A stretch of 64,000 bases of DNA from Duganella guangzhouensis (GCF_009674535.1 NZ_WKJK01000014.1:62001-126000), one strand, 5' to 3'. Positions 16,732-26,324 are shown, counted from the first letter of the stretch. Notes: generated by a model from the letters alone, not told the origin. Translations and numbers: made by a program.

Positions 16732-17754
16732 ATGTCGATCAAAAAACTGATCTTGCGCTATGCGCCCGGCGGCGTGCGCCGCACGCTGCGCGATGTGTAC
16801 TTTGCCAGCAAGCTGGTGCCGGGCCATCTGTATGATTACCGTCGGTTCCTGGCCCATGCCGGCTTGAACAAAAGCCGCAATGCGCAGGCCGAGCGCGCCG
16901 CGCGCATCACGCTGTACTACCACCAGGTGGAAAAAGGCATGAGCCTGGCCGAGCCGCGGCTGAATTTCGGCAAGCCGATCATCGAGTCGCTGTTTTCCGA
17001 GCTGGAGGGGTTCCTGCGCGATTACGGCGTTGCCGCGCCGGCCACCACCGGCATTGCCGCGCTGATCAGCTACATCGATTTCCACCAGCGCCACGGCGAG
17101 CAGGCGCAGCATGTGCGCGAGCCGCTGGCGAAGCTGCTGGCGCGGCACGGCCTCAGCATGGAACAGGCGCGCGACTGGAGCGGCGGCACCTTGCCGACCA
17201 GCCGCGCCGAAATCGAACAGGCCCGCCATGGCGGCTTCAAGAGTTTCTTCGAGTCGCGCCACAGCATTCGCCAGTTCAGCGGCGGCGTGGTGGCGCCGGA
17301 CGATTTGCGGCGCGCGGTGGAAACCGCGCAAAAGACGCCGTCGGTGTGCAACCGCCAATCGTGGCAGGTGCACGCGTTCAGCCAGCCGGAGCAAATGGCG
17401 CGGCTGTTGCAGATCCAGAGCGGCAGCCGCGGCTTTGGCGAGCAGGCGTCGGCGGTGCTGGTGGTGACCTCGGACTTGCGTAGCTTCCTCGGCGTGGCCG
17501 AGCGCTATCAGGCCTGGATCGACGGCGGCATGTTTGCCATGTCGCTGTGCCTGGCGCTGCACGACCTCGGCTACGGCAGCTGCTGTCTCAACTGGTCGAA
17601 AGAACCGGATGCGGACAAGGCGCTGCGCGCCGCCGCCGGCATCGAACCTTACCAGCAGATCATCATGCTGCTGGCGGTGGGCACCTTGCCGGAACAGTTC
17701 AGCGTGGCGCGGTCATATCGGCCGCCGGTGGACCAGGTGCTGGTGCTTCATTAA
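16732..17754 (+). CDS. Nitroreductase-like flavoprotein in EPS operon
   Basis: A 340-residue protein. Residues 1-165 are helical without a recognised domain; about 170-340 is a nitroreductase-type FMN fold: ESRHSIRQFSGGVVAPDDLRRAVETAQKTPSVCNRQSW in outline, then GGMFAMSLCLALHDLGYGSC and the C-terminal LLAVGTLP. Such long nitroreductase-like proteins recur next to pyruvyltransferases in EPS clusters; the substrate is unknown. ATG 16732 is preceded by TGAGGA; an upstream in-frame TTG is less likely. It lies between the pyruvyltransferase and the polymerase, suggesting a role in modification of the polymer or its precursor. Confidence 0.7.
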   Translation: MSIKKLILRYAPGGVRRTLRDVYFASKLVPGHLYDYRRFLAHAGLNKSRNAQAERAARITLYYHQVEKGMSLAEPRLNFGKPIIESLFSELEGFLRDYGVAAPATTGIAALISYIDFHQRHGEQAQHVREPLAKLLARHGLSMEQARDWSGGTLPTSRAEIEQARHGGFKSFFESRHSIRQFSGGVVAPDDLRRAVETAQKTPSVCNRQSWQVHAFSQPEQMARLLQIQSGSRGFGEQASAVLVVTSDLRSFLGVAERYQAWIDGGMFAMSLCLALHDLGYGSCCLNWSKEPDADKALRAAAGIEPYQQIIMLLAVGTLPEQFSVARSYRPPVDQVLVLH

Positions 17755-17781
17755 TTCTGATTGATTTGCGAAAGAGCTGAT

Positions 17782-17847
17782 ATGGCTGATACCGATCTGG
17801 CGCCGCTGCGGGTGGCGTCGCGTGTTATGGGCGGAGGCGCATCATGA
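17782..17847 (+). CDS. Possible 21-codon leader ORF coupled to the polymerase gene
   Basis: A short frame encoding MADTDLAPLRVASRVMGGGAS. It begins eight bases after AAAGAG, and its stop overlaps the start of the downstream polymerase gene in ATGA (17844-17847). Its 3' end contains the GGAGG that serves as the downstream ribosome site. It may act in translational coupling or be a chance or remnant frame; no homologue is recognised. Confidence 0.3.
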   Translation: MADTDLAPLRVASRVMGGGAS

Positions 17848-19394
17848 TGGCCGCCAAGCTGCGCCAGCGTTGGGCCGGCGCCAGCGGTGCCCGCCGGCCG
17901 GCGCGACGCTTCAACTGGGGCGGGCTGCTGCTGGTGTTCGGTGGCGGCCTGATGGCGGTGTTTTTCGGACTGTTGTCGGTCACCGAAAATCCGATCCTGA
18001 TCGGTGCCGGGGTGGCGCTGGTGCTGGGGCCGCTCATGCTGCTCAAGCCGGACCTGACGGTGTGGATCATCCTGGTGGTCGGTTTCCTGATGGGGATTTT
18101 GTCGGCCAGCCAGCAGCTCAGCAAGCTGGCCTGGATCGTATCGATGCTCAGCACGCTGCTGCTGTTGCCGGCGCTGGTCAATCTGATGTGGAGCAAGGAG
18201 CGCCGCTTGCCGGGCTTCATGCAGCTGGCCTTGGGCTTTCTGTTTTACAGCCTGTTCGTCAGCGCGGTGAACTGGTATTCGCTGGCCGAGTTTGTCGGCG
18301 GCTTCAAGCACTACTTCCAGACCTTCGGCTTCATGCTGGCGCTCACCTTGATTGTGTTCACGCCCGCGCAATTTACCCGTTGGCGCAAGTTTCTGCTGAT
18401 CGCAGGCTTGCTGCAATTCCCGTTCGCGCTGTACGAGCTGTTGATTCTGGTACCGATGCGCGGCGGTATTGCGCTGTCCAGCGAGACCACCGACGTCGTC
18501 GCTGGCACCTTTGGCGCCAACCTGCAAGGTGGCAGCCCGAACTCGGTGATGGTGATTTTCCTGCTGATCGTCCTCGGTTTCCTGGCCGCGCGCTGGCGCG
18601 CCGGAATGTTGAGTAATCGTGCCTTTTATATCCTGGGCTTTATTTGCCTGCTGCCGCTGGGGATGGGCGAAACCAAGTTCGCCGTGGTGGTGCTGCCCAT
18701 GGTGGGCCTGAGCGTGTTGCGCGTCGACCTGATGCGCCATCCCGTGCGTTACCTCCCCACTGTGATGGGGATCGTCGCGGTGACGATGGTGCTTGGTTAT
18801 ATCTATGTGGTGCTGATGATGCATAGCACGCTAAGCGAAGTGATTGAGTCGACGATGCGGTATAACGTGGGCAATCAGAGCTACTCGCATGCCATGCTAC
18901 TGAACCGTAGCAGCTCCATCACTTTCTGGTTCCAGCAACAGAGTCTGGAGAATCCTATCAGCTTCCTGATCGGTAATGGTCTGGGTAGTTCCTTCACCTC
19001 GTCGGTGACGGTGTCCGGCCACATGGGCGTGCATTACGCGCACTACGGCATCAACCTGACCGCGCTGTCGACCATACTGTGGGATTGCGGCATCATTGGC
19101 GCGGTGATGTACAGCGGCATCTTCATTGCAGCCTGGTTTGCGGCGGGCCGTCTGTATCACGCGGTGGACGACGCGGCGACCAAGGCCGATGCGCTGGCGA
19201 TCCAGGCGGCGAACACTTTGTTCATGTTCAGCCTGATTTATTCGGATTCGATCGTCAACCTGGTATCGATGGAGCTGGTGTATTCGGTGGTGTTGGGCTA
19301 CCTCGGCTTCCTGATGAATCAGCATGGCCTGCTTGGCGCCAAGACCAAGGTCAAGACCGTGGCCGCGCGCGCATCGGTGGGTTATGCCAAGTAA
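17844..19394 (+). CDS. O-antigen ligase/polymerase-like (Wzy) membrane protein
   Basis: A 516-residue protein with about 10-12 hydrophobic helices and a large periplasmic loop at about residues 320-405. Sequence motifs are poor, as is normal for Wzy/WaaL proteins; the assignment rests on topology, length and position among flippase, co-polymerase and glycosyltransferases. It should join lipid-linked repeat units at the periplasmic face. GGAGG lies six bases before ATG 17844. The 3' end overlaps the next glycosyltransferase gene by 11 bp. Confidence 0.65.
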   Translation: MMAAKLRQRWAGASGARRPARRFNWGGLLLVFGGGLMAVFFGLLSVTENPILIGAGVALVLGPLMLLKPDLTVWIILVVGFLMGILSASQQLSKLAWIVSMLSTLLLLPALVNLMWSKERRLPGFMQLALGFLFYSLFVSAVNWYSLAEFVGGFKHYFQTFGFMLALTLIVFTPAQFTRWRKFLLIAGLLQFPFALYELLILVPMRGGIALSSETTDVVAGTFGANLQGGSPNSVMVIFLLIVLGFLAARWRAGMLSNRAFYILGFICLLPLGMGETKFAVVVLPMVGLSVLRVDLMRHPVRYLPTVMGIVAVTMVLGYIYVVLMMHSTLSEVIESTMRYNVGNQSYSHAMLLNRSSSITFWFQQQSLENPISFLIGNGLGSSFTSSVTVSGHMGVHYAHYGINLTALSTILWDCGIIGAVMYSGIFIAAWFAAGRLYHAVDDAATKADALAIQAANTLFMFSLIYSDSIVNLVSMELVYSVVLGYLGFLMNQHGLLGAKTKVKTVAARASVGYAK

Positions 19395-20616
19395 GCACGT
19401 TCGCCTTTTGTATTTGACGGCCGAACAGTGGCCGACCTTCCGCGCTGACCTGATTGCCCTGTTCGGCAAATACTTGCCACGCAACGGCGTCAGCAGCGAT
19501 CTTGCCACCGAGCTGGACGCGGCCAGCGGCCAGCAGACCGTGCCGGTCTGGCCCGCTGGCGAGGCCTTGCTGTGCAAGGTACCCGCCAGCCGCGCCGGCC
19601 AATATTTCGCCAAATGGTGGCACCAGGTGCGGGTATTGGTGACGGCCGACGCCAAACGCTATGACGCGATCCAGGTGCGCGACCTCGGGCTGACCGCCTG
19701 GTTTGGCCTGATTGCCGCCCGCTGCAAGGGGCTGCAGTTTTACTACTGGCTGTCCTACCCGCAATCGGAAGGGCAGGTCGACCGCGCCCGCGCCCGTGGG
19801 CCACGGGCCGGCATGCGCTATTGGTTCCCGCTGATGCAGGGCACGTTCGGGCGCTGGTTGCTGTACCGGGTGGTGCTGCCACGCGCTGACCATGTGTTTG
19901 TACAAAGCGCGCAAATGCTGGAGGACGTGGCCGCTGAAGGCGTGCCGCGCGAACGCATGACGGCGGTGCCGATGGGCGTCGACCTGGAACTGGCGCAGGC
20001 GGCACAGCTGGCGCCGGCACAGGATCCGCGCCTGGATGGCCGCCGCGTGATCGCCTACCTTGGCACGCTGGACCGGGTGCGCCAGATCGAAATCCTGTTC
20101 CAGATGCTGCTGCAAGTGCGCGCCCAAGTGCCCGATGTGCTGCTGGTGCTGGCCGGCGACACCGAGGATGCCGAACACCGCGCCTGGCTGCAGGAACAAA
20201 TCCGCCAACTGGGCGTGCAGGACCAGGTTTTGTGGCTGGGCTGGCTGCCATCCAGCCAAGCCTGGGCCTATATGCGCCGCGCCGAGATCGGCCTGTCGCC
20301 ATTCCCGCGCAGCTTCCTGCTGGATAGCGCGTCGCCGACCAAGGCCATCGAGTACATGGGACTGGGCATGCCGGTGGTGGCCAACGACAACCCCGATCAG
20401 CAGCAAGTCATCACCGAAAGCGGCGGCGGCCTGTGCGTGCCGCTGCAGAGCGCCGCATTTGCCGAGGCCGTCGTCAGCCTGCTGAACGACCCGGACACCC
20501 GGCGCCGCATGGGCGAGCAGGGGCGCGCCTACGTGGCCGCGCGGCGCGGCTACGATAGCCTGGCGCAGCAGGTGGCGGCCGTTTATCACCGTCTATCAGC
20601 AAGGAGCGCGGCATGA
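19384..20616 (+). CDS. Glycosyltransferase family 4 protein (first)
   Basis: A 410-residue GT-B enzyme. The C-terminal half shows GT4 features: VIAYLGTLDRVRQIEILF, VLLVLAGDTEDAEHRAWL, DQVLWLGWLP and the donor-site region SPTKAIEYMGLGMPVVANDNPDQQ, with Glu in the expected place. Probable function is transfer of an activated sugar to the lipid-linked EPS unit on the cytoplasmic side. The chosen ATG (19384) gives the expected N-terminal Rossmann strand HVRLLYLTAEQWP; the frame is open further upstream but only inside the polymerase gene. Its stop overlaps the glycosidase-like gene by four bases. Confidence 0.75.
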   Translation: MPSKHVRLLYLTAEQWPTFRADLIALFGKYLPRNGVSSDLATELDAASGQQTVPVWPAGEALLCKVPASRAGQYFAKWWHQVRVLVTADAKRYDAIQVRDLGLTAWFGLIAARCKGLQFYYWLSYPQSEGQVDRARARGPRAGMRYWFPLMQGTFGRWLLYRVVLPRADHVFVQSAQMLEDVAAEGVPRERMTAVPMGVDLELAQAAQLAPAQDPRLDGRRVIAYLGTLDRVRQIEILFQMLLQVRAQVPDVLLVLAGDTEDAEHRAWLQEQIRQLGVQDQVLWLGWLPSSQAWAYMRRAEIGLSPFPRSFLLDSASPTKAIEYMGLGMPVVANDNPDQQQVITESGGGLCVPLQSAAFAEAVVSLLNDPDTRRRMGEQGRAYVAARRGYDSLAQQVAAVYHRLSARSAA

Positions 20617-22904
20617 AGCGTCTGTTATGCACATGGTTGTTGGCCAGCGCGCTGCCGCTGGCGCACGCCGAGCCGGTCTGGCTGCCGTTGCGCGACCCTT
20701 CGCTGATGATACAGCCCGGCAGTATTCTGGATTTCTCGGCGCTGGCGCCTGGCGCCGCGCCGCTGGCCCAGCTGCAGGCCGATGGCGGTGGTCATCTGGT
20801 GCGCCAGGACGAGCCCGGCAAGCCGCGGCGCTTCCTGATGGCCTCGCTGGGCTTTAGCGCGGCCACCGGGTATTTCCCCGACCACGCGGCAGCGGAACGC
20901 TATGTGCAGCAGATCCGCCTGCGCGGCTACAACATGATCCGTTTGGACTTCGTCGAAGACACCTTGATCCAGGGCCGCAGCGCCGACTTCGACTTCAATC
21001 CCGAGCAACTGGATCGTTTTCATTATTTGCTGGCGGCGCTCAAGCGTGAGGGAATTTACTTCATGCTGAATGGTCTGAGCTCGGACAACGGTGCCTATGG
21101 CAATCTGCAAAAGCGCTGGGAAAACCAGCGGCAGGCCAAGTTGCGCGTCTACTATGACCCGGAAGCGCAGCAGCACTGGAAGAAACTGATCGACCGCATG
21201 CTGGGCACAGTCAACCCGTACACCAAACTCAGCACGCTGGCCGATCCGGCGCTGGCGGGACTGATCGTGGTGAACGAGGGCGGTCTGGAATTCGTCAACC
21301 GTGGCGGTAGCACGCCGGAATTGAAGCAGGCGTTCGCCGCCTGGCTGAAACAGAAATATGGCGGTACGGCGCAACTGGCCAAAGCATGGAACGGTGAATT
21401 GAAGGCCGGCGAGAATCTCGACGGCAGTCCACCCGCGTTTCCCAAGACGGATGCCTGGACCAGCCGGCGCATGGCCGACACCCAGCGCTTCTACGTCGAA
21501 CTGGAAAAGTCCACCAGCGCGTGGATGACCCAGTATCTGCGCCGGGCCGGCTACAAGGGGCTGATCACCGCCTACAACAACTGGCTGTCGCCGGCGGCCC
21601 ACTTGGCGCGTGCGCAATACGACTGGATCGACCTGCATAACTATTTCTCCGAACCCACCGGCTTCGTCTCGTCCGGCTCGAAGATATCGCAGGACAGCAT
21701 GTTGGCGGGCGGCGCCAAATACATTGTCGAACTGGCCGCCGGCCAGCAATTGGGCAAGCCATACACGGTGTCCGAATTCGGCCAGGTGTTCTGGAACAAA
21801 TATCGCCGTGAAAGCAGCCTGGCATTGCCGGCATACGCCGCGCTGCAGGGCTGGGACGTCATAGCGCAGCACGGCGGCGCTTTGGTGCTCAGCTACGCCG
21901 AAGCGGGCGGCCGCAAGGACCGGATCTATCCCTTCATGGTGGCCACCGATCCGGTCAACCGCGCGACCGAAACCCTGGCCGCCTTGCTGTACCTGCGCGG
22001 CGATGTCGCGGAGGCGCGCAACACCGTGGCCATTCCGCTCGACCCCGGCTTCATCTACGACGACAACGCATTCTACGGCAACATTCCGCCCGACCTGTCG
22101 CGTCTGGCGCTGGTGTCGCGCATTGGCCTGGAATGGCGCGAGCAACCTGTCGCGCGCGGCCTGTACACGGCGCAAAGCGCGCCCGGCGATACCGCGCTCA
22201 AGCTGAGCGGCAAACCGGCCCCGGTCACGCCTGACCCCGGCCTGGCATCGCAGGCGGCCAAGCTGGCCAGCAGCGTGGCCGGGCCGCTGGCGGGCCGCAT
22301 CGATCGCTTGCCGCAATTGGCGCAGCGCCGTCTGGACGAGCGCGTGCAGACCCTGCGCAAGGGCGGCTTGCTGAGCCGCGACAATGACACCGATCCGGGC
22401 GCGGGCCTGTATCAGAGCGACACCGGCCAGTTGCTGTTGGACAGCACACGGCGCCGCATGACGGTGATCACGCCCAAAACCGAGGGGGTGGTGTTTGACG
22501 TGCCGGAAGCCGTGAGCTTGAACAAGCTGAGCGTCTCCGACGCCGACGGCCCGGCACTGGTGGCGGTCGCTGCAATGGACCAGCAACCGCTGGCCTCCAG
22601 CAAGCGCATGCTGGTGGTGTTGGCGAGCGACGCCCGTAACACCAATATGCGCTTCAGCGACGCCGCCGAGACCACGCTGGCCGATCTCGGCACCGGCCCG
22701 GTGCAGATCGAGGCGCGGCGGGTCCGGCTCAAACTACAGAACAGCCACGCTGCCACGCTGCGGGTGTACGCGGTCAATCTGCGCGGTCAGCGCGGTGACC
22801 TGATCGCGGTGCAGCGCAGCGGCGACAGCATCAGTTTCCTGCTCGATACCGCCGCCCTGAAGCAAGGCCCAACCACCTATTTTGAAGTGACCGCAGAAGA
22901 ATGA
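20613..22904 (+). CDS. Secreted glycoside-hydrolase-like protein, in-operon copy
   Basis: A 763-residue exported protein (signal peptide cleaved near PLAHA-EP). Residues 70-460 look like a TIM-barrel hydrolase of clan GH-A type: a candidate acid/base Glu222 in LIVVNEGGLEF and a nucleophile candidate Glu388 in YTVSEFGQVFW, plus NNWLSP and DWIDLHNYFSEP. The last 150 residues form a beta-rich domain. It lies between glycosyltransferase genes with four-base overlaps on both sides, so it is made with the EPS machinery; it could trim, release or remodel the polymer. Exact family and substrate are not recognised. A paralogue lies at 26629-28878. Confidence 0.65.
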   Translation: MKRLLCTWLLASALPLAHAEPVWLPLRDPSLMIQPGSILDFSALAPGAAPLAQLQADGGGHLVRQDEPGKPRRFLMASLGFSAATGYFPDHAAAERYVQQIRLRGYNMIRLDFVEDTLIQGRSADFDFNPEQLDRFHYLLAALKREGIYFMLNGLSSDNGAYGNLQKRWENQRQAKLRVYYDPEAQQHWKKLIDRMLGTVNPYTKLSTLADPALAGLIVVNEGGLEFVNRGGSTPELKQAFAAWLKQKYGGTAQLAKAWNGELKAGENLDGSPPAFPKTDAWTSRRMADTQRFYVELEKSTSAWMTQYLRRAGYKGLITAYNNWLSPAAHLARAQYDWIDLHNYFSEPTGFVSSGSKISQDSMLAGGAKYIVELAAGQQLGKPYTVSEFGQVFWNKYRRESSLALPAYAALQGWDVIAQHGGALVLSYAEAGGRKDRIYPFMVATDPVNRATETLAALLYLRGDVAEARNTVAIPLDPGFIYDDNAFYGNIPPDLSRLALVSRIGLEWREQPVARGLYTAQSAPGDTALKLSGKPAPVTPDPGLASQAAKLASSVAGPLAGRIDRLPQLAQRRLDERVQTLRKGGLLSRDNDTDPGAGLYQSDTGQLLLDSTRRRMTVITPKTEGVVFDVPEAVSLNKLSVSDADGPALVAVAAMDQQPLASSKRMLVVLASDARNTNMRFSDAAETTLADLGTGPVQIEARRVRLKLQNSHAATLRVYAVNLRGQRGDLIAVQRSGDSISFLLDTAALKQGPTTYFEVTAEE

Positions 22905-24091
22905 AACAGACCTCCATCGCCATCGTGGTGCCAGAATTGCTGCCGGTGCCGCCCGTTCAGGGCGGCGCGGTCGAGCACTGGGTCGACGAGGCCTCCGTGC
23001 GCATGGCCGGCACGCATCGCATCACCGTGGTATCGCGTCCGGCCGGCGATGCCGCGCGCCCCGGGGTGTCCTATATCGGCATTCCGTGGACGCCGCTGGA
23101 GCGCTGGTTTCACCGCATCAAGGAGCAGGTCACCTGGCGCAATCCGCTGCGCTATTTGGCCAAGATTCAGAACGTGTATTCGTACGGCCGGCGGGTGGCG
23201 CAAGCGGTGGCGCCATTTGACGTGGTGTACCTGCACAACGAACCCAATATTCTGCTGTTTCTGAAGCGGCGCCCGGGGCAAAAGATCGTGCTGCACATGC
23301 ATAACGATCACCTGTCGATGAAGCTGTTCCGGCCGTTCTACCGGCGCGCGCTGGCCAAGGCCGACGTGGTGCTGTGTGTCAGCGACTATATTCGCCGCCA
23401 GGCGGTGGCCCATTTTCCCGAATATGCGTCACGTTTCCAGGTGCTGTTCAACTCCACCGATCCCGAGGTGTTCCAGCCCTATCCGGACGCCGCCGCCCAG
23501 CTTGACGGTCTGGTCAAACTGGAGCGCGGGCACCGCTATCTGCTGTACGTCGGGCGCCTGAATCCGGTCAAGGGCGTGCATGTGCTGATCGAGTCGTTTG
23601 CCGAGATCCGCCGCCGCCATCCGGACGTGCGCCTGATCATCACCGGCTCGTCGTTCTTTGGCGGCGCCGCTCGCACCGACTACGAACGGCAGCTCGAGGA
23701 ACTGGCCAAGCCGGTCAATGACGCGATTGTGTTTACCGGCTTCCTGCCGCACGACAAGCTGCGTTACCTGTATTCGGCGGTGGACATGATTGTGCTGCCG
23801 TCGGTGTGGCAGGATCCGTGTCCGCTGGTGGTGCTGGAAGCCATGGCGTCGGGCACCTTGCTGGTCAGTTCCGCCGTGGGCGGCATTCCGGAAGTCATGG
23901 AACCGCAGGTGAATGGCGTACTGGTGCCGCCGGGCGATGCGGCAGCGCTGGCCCGCGCCGTGGGCGATGCGCTGGATGCGCCCGAGGCCAGCGCCAGCAT
24001 GGCGCAGGCGGCGCGCGCCAAGATCGTCCGTGGCTACACCTGGGAGCGCCTGGTCAACGAACTTACTGCCACCTTTGATGGATTGAAATGA
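22901..24091 (+). CDS. Glycosyltransferase family 4 protein (second)
   Basis: A 396-residue GT-B enzyme. N-terminal SIAIVVPELLPVPPVQGGAVE is followed by an acceptor domain. The C-terminal domain has YLLYVGRLNPVKGVHVLIESF, RLIITGSSFFGG and the donor site WQDPCPLVVLEAMASGTLLVSS. The first Glu of the EX7E motif is Asp here, which occurs in the family. It should add one residue of the EPS repeat. ATG overlaps the preceding stop in ATGA, and its own stop overlaps the next GT4 gene likewise. Confidence 0.8.
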   Translation: MKQTSIAIVVPELLPVPPVQGGAVEHWVDEASVRMAGTHRITVVSRPAGDAARPGVSYIGIPWTPLERWFHRIKEQVTWRNPLRYLAKIQNVYSYGRRVAQAVAPFDVVYLHNEPNILLFLKRRPGQKIVLHMHNDHLSMKLFRPFYRRALAKADVVLCVSDYIRRQAVAHFPEYASRFQVLFNSTDPEVFQPYPDAAAQLDGLVKLERGHRYLLYVGRLNPVKGVHVLIESFAEIRRRHPDVRLIITGSSFFGGAARTDYERQLEELAKPVNDAIVFTGFLPHDKLRYLYSAVDMIVLPSVWQDPCPLVVLEAMASGTLLVSSAVGGIPEVMEPQVNGVLVPPGDAAALARAVGDALDAPEASASMAQAARAKIVRGYTWERLVNELTATFDGLK

Positions 24092-25206
24092 TCGCGATAG
24101 TCTACCCGCAGTTTTACGGCGTTGGCGGCATTGCCCGCTACCTCGACTCTTACCTTGCCAATCTGCCCGAAGGCCATCCCGGCATCATCCTGATCACCGG
24201 CGATGAACACCGTGACGCGCGCAGCTATCCGGGCGTGCGCATCATCCACGTGCCATTCCGCTCCAGCCGCCTGAACCTGTTCAGCTGGGGCTGGGCGGTG
24301 CGCAAGCTGCTGCTGGACCTGCACCGCGCCGGCACCATCTCCTGTGTCAACTTCCACTGGCCGCCGCTGATTCCGGGCCTGATGCTGCCGAAATCGATCC
24401 CGCTGGTGCTGACCGCGCACACCACTTATCTCGGCATGTCGGGCCAGTTTTATCCGACCCGCCATTTCGACAGCCAATGGAGCGCGCGTTCGCTGGCGGT
24501 CAAGATGTGGATGGAGCGCCGCATTTTCCGCCAGGTCGACAAGGTGATCGCACTGACCGAGCAGGGGCGGCAGGAAGTGCTGCGCTATGGCTTCCAGGGG
24601 CCGGTGGATGTGATTCCCAACGGCGCCGACGTGCGCAAGTTCGAGCCCGATGCCAGCCAGGCCAAGGACATCGACGTGCTGTTTTGCGGCCGCATCGAAC
24701 GCCGCAAGGGCAGTGGCGCCATGGTGGAACTGTGCCGTCAGCTGGTGACGGCCAAACCCGATATCCGCATCTGCATCGTTGGTTATGGCGATGACGACGC
24801 CTGGGTCGGCGAGCAGCTGGCGCCGCTCAAGGCCAATGTCACGCTGACCGGCAAGGTGCCGTTCGAGCGCATGGTGGGCTACTACAACCGCAGCCATGTC
24901 TATGCCTCGGGTTCCTATTACGAAGGCTTGCCCGGCACCTGTCTGGAAGCGATGGCGATGCACCTGCCGGCGGTGGTGTGGGACTTCCTGTTCTACCGCG
25001 GCCTGGTGGTCGACGGCGAAACCGGCCTGCTGGCCGCGCCAAACGACTACGCCACCATGGTGCGCCACATTGTCGGCCTGCTGGCCGATCCGCAACGCGC
25101 GGCGGCGATGGGGCTGCGTGGCCGTGCGCTGTTGGAAAACGACTATGCCTGGAGTGGTCTGGCGCGTCAGCTGATCGACGCCACCGCCGTGCCGGAGGCG
25201 GCATGA
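24088..25206 (+). CDS. Glycosyltransferase family 4 protein (third)
   Basis: A 372-residue GT-B enzyme. Motifs are VYPQFYGVGGIARYLDSYL at the N-terminus, VDVIPNGADVRKFEP, IDVLFCGRIERRKGSGAMVELC and the EX7E site YYEGLPGTCLEAMAMHLPAV. Predicted cytosolic or membrane-associated. Donor sugar cannot be told from sequence; GalE and ManC nearby suggest UDP-Gal/Glc or GDP-Man. It is coupled by ATGA overlaps to the genes on both sides. Confidence 0.8.
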   Translation: MIAIVYPQFYGVGGIARYLDSYLANLPEGHPGIILITGDEHRDARSYPGVRIIHVPFRSSRLNLFSWGWAVRKLLLDLHRAGTISCVNFHWPPLIPGLMLPKSIPLVLTAHTTYLGMSGQFYPTRHFDSQWSARSLAVKMWMERRIFRQVDKVIALTEQGRQEVLRYGFQGPVDVIPNGADVRKFEPDASQAKDIDVLFCGRIERRKGSGAMVELCRQLVTAKPDIRICIVGYGDDDAWVGEQLAPLKANVTLTGKVPFERMVGYYNRSHVYASGSYYEGLPGTCLEAMAMHLPAVVWDFLFYRGLVVDGETGLLAAPNDYATMVRHIVGLLADPQRAAAMGLRGRALLENDYAWSGLARQLIDATAVPEAA

Positions 25207-26324
25207 CACGTCCGATCCGGGTCATGATGCTGGGACTGCGCGGCTTTCCCGGCGTGCAGGGCGGGGTCGAAACCCATGCCGAGCACTTGTGTCCGCTGCT
25301 GGCCGAGCGCGGCTGCGAGGTGACGGTGCTGGTGCGCACGCCGTACCAGCAGCCGACCACCGGGCCGGTATGGCGCGGCGTGCATTTCGTGTCGCTGTGG
25401 GCACCGCAATCGAAAGGTCTGGAAGCCATCCTGCACAGCATGCTGGGCGTGCTCTACGCGGCGATCAAGCGGCCCGACATTCTGCATATTCAGGCCATCG
25501 GCCCGGCCATTGTCACATTGCCGGCGCGCCTGTTGGGCTTGCGCGTGGTGGTGACCCATCACGGTCCGGATTACGACCGTCAGAAGTGGGGCGGCTTTGC
25601 CCGCTTCGCGCTGCGCACCGGCGAACGCTGGGGCATGCGCTGGTCGCGCCAACGCATCGTCATCTCCCAGGTGATTGCCGATCTGGTACGCCGTAAGCAT
25701 CAGCGTGACAGCGCGCTGATCCCGAATGGCGTGCGCTTGCCGGTGTTGACGGATGAGTCTGATCATCTGCGGCCCTTCGGTCTGGAGCGTGGCAAGTATG
25801 TGGTGCTGGTCAGCCGTCTGGTGCCGGAGAAGCGTCACCTGGATTTGATCGCGGCGTTCAAGGCCGCCGCGCTGCCGGGCTGGAAGCTGGTCATCGTCGG
25901 CGGCTCCGATCATCCGGATGAGTATGAGCGCCAAGTGCGGGATCAGGCCGCGCAGACGCCGGGCGTGGTCTGCACCGGTTTGCAAACCGGCGCGGCGCTG
26001 GCGCAGTTGTACCAGCACGCCGGCATCTTCGTGCTGCCGTCATCGCACGAGGGTTTGCCGATTGCGCTGCTGGAAGCCTTGTCTTACGGCTTGCCGGTGA
26101 TCGCCAGCGACATCCCCGCCAATCTGGCGGTGGGCTTGCCTTCCGATCACTATTTCCCTTTAGGTCAGATTGCCGCGCTGGCGGCCCGCCTGCAGTACTG
26201 GTCGACGCAGCCCGCTGGCGCCGAGCAGGTGGCGGCGCGCCGGGACTGGGTCAGCGCGCGCTTCGACTGGCCTGTGATCGCGGACAGCACGGTCGCGGTT
26301 TACCAAAGCGCAATAACGGGCTGA
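25203..26324 (+). CDS. Glycosyltransferase family 4 protein (fourth)
   Basis: A 373-residue GT-B enzyme. It begins with IRVMMLGLRGFPGVQGGVETH, a pattern typical of DUF1972/GT4 proteins, and has ALIPNGVRLP, YVVLVSRLVPEKRHLDLI and the EX7E site SSHEGLPIALLEALSYGLPVIAS. The ATG at 25203 overlaps the previous stop (ATGA); the frame runs further upstream only as overlap with the preceding gene. It closes the long EPS operon, since a 304-bp gap with a new promoter follows. Confidence 0.8.
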   Translation: MTRPIRVMMLGLRGFPGVQGGVETHAEHLCPLLAERGCEVTVLVRTPYQQPTTGPVWRGVHFVSLWAPQSKGLEAILHSMLGVLYAAIKRPDILHIQAIGPAIVTLPARLLGLRVVVTHHGPDYDRQKWGGFARFALRTGERWGMRWSRQRIVISQVIADLVRRKHQRDSALIPNGVRLPVLTDESDHLRPFGLERGKYVVLVSRLVPEKRHLDLIAAFKAAALPGWKLVIVGGSDHPDEYERQVRDQAAQTPGVVCTGLQTGAALAQLYQHAGIFVLPSSHEGLPIALLEALSYGLPVIASDIPANLAVGLPSDHYFPLGQIAALAARLQYWSTQPAGAEQVAARRDWVSARFDWPVIADSTVAVYQSAITG

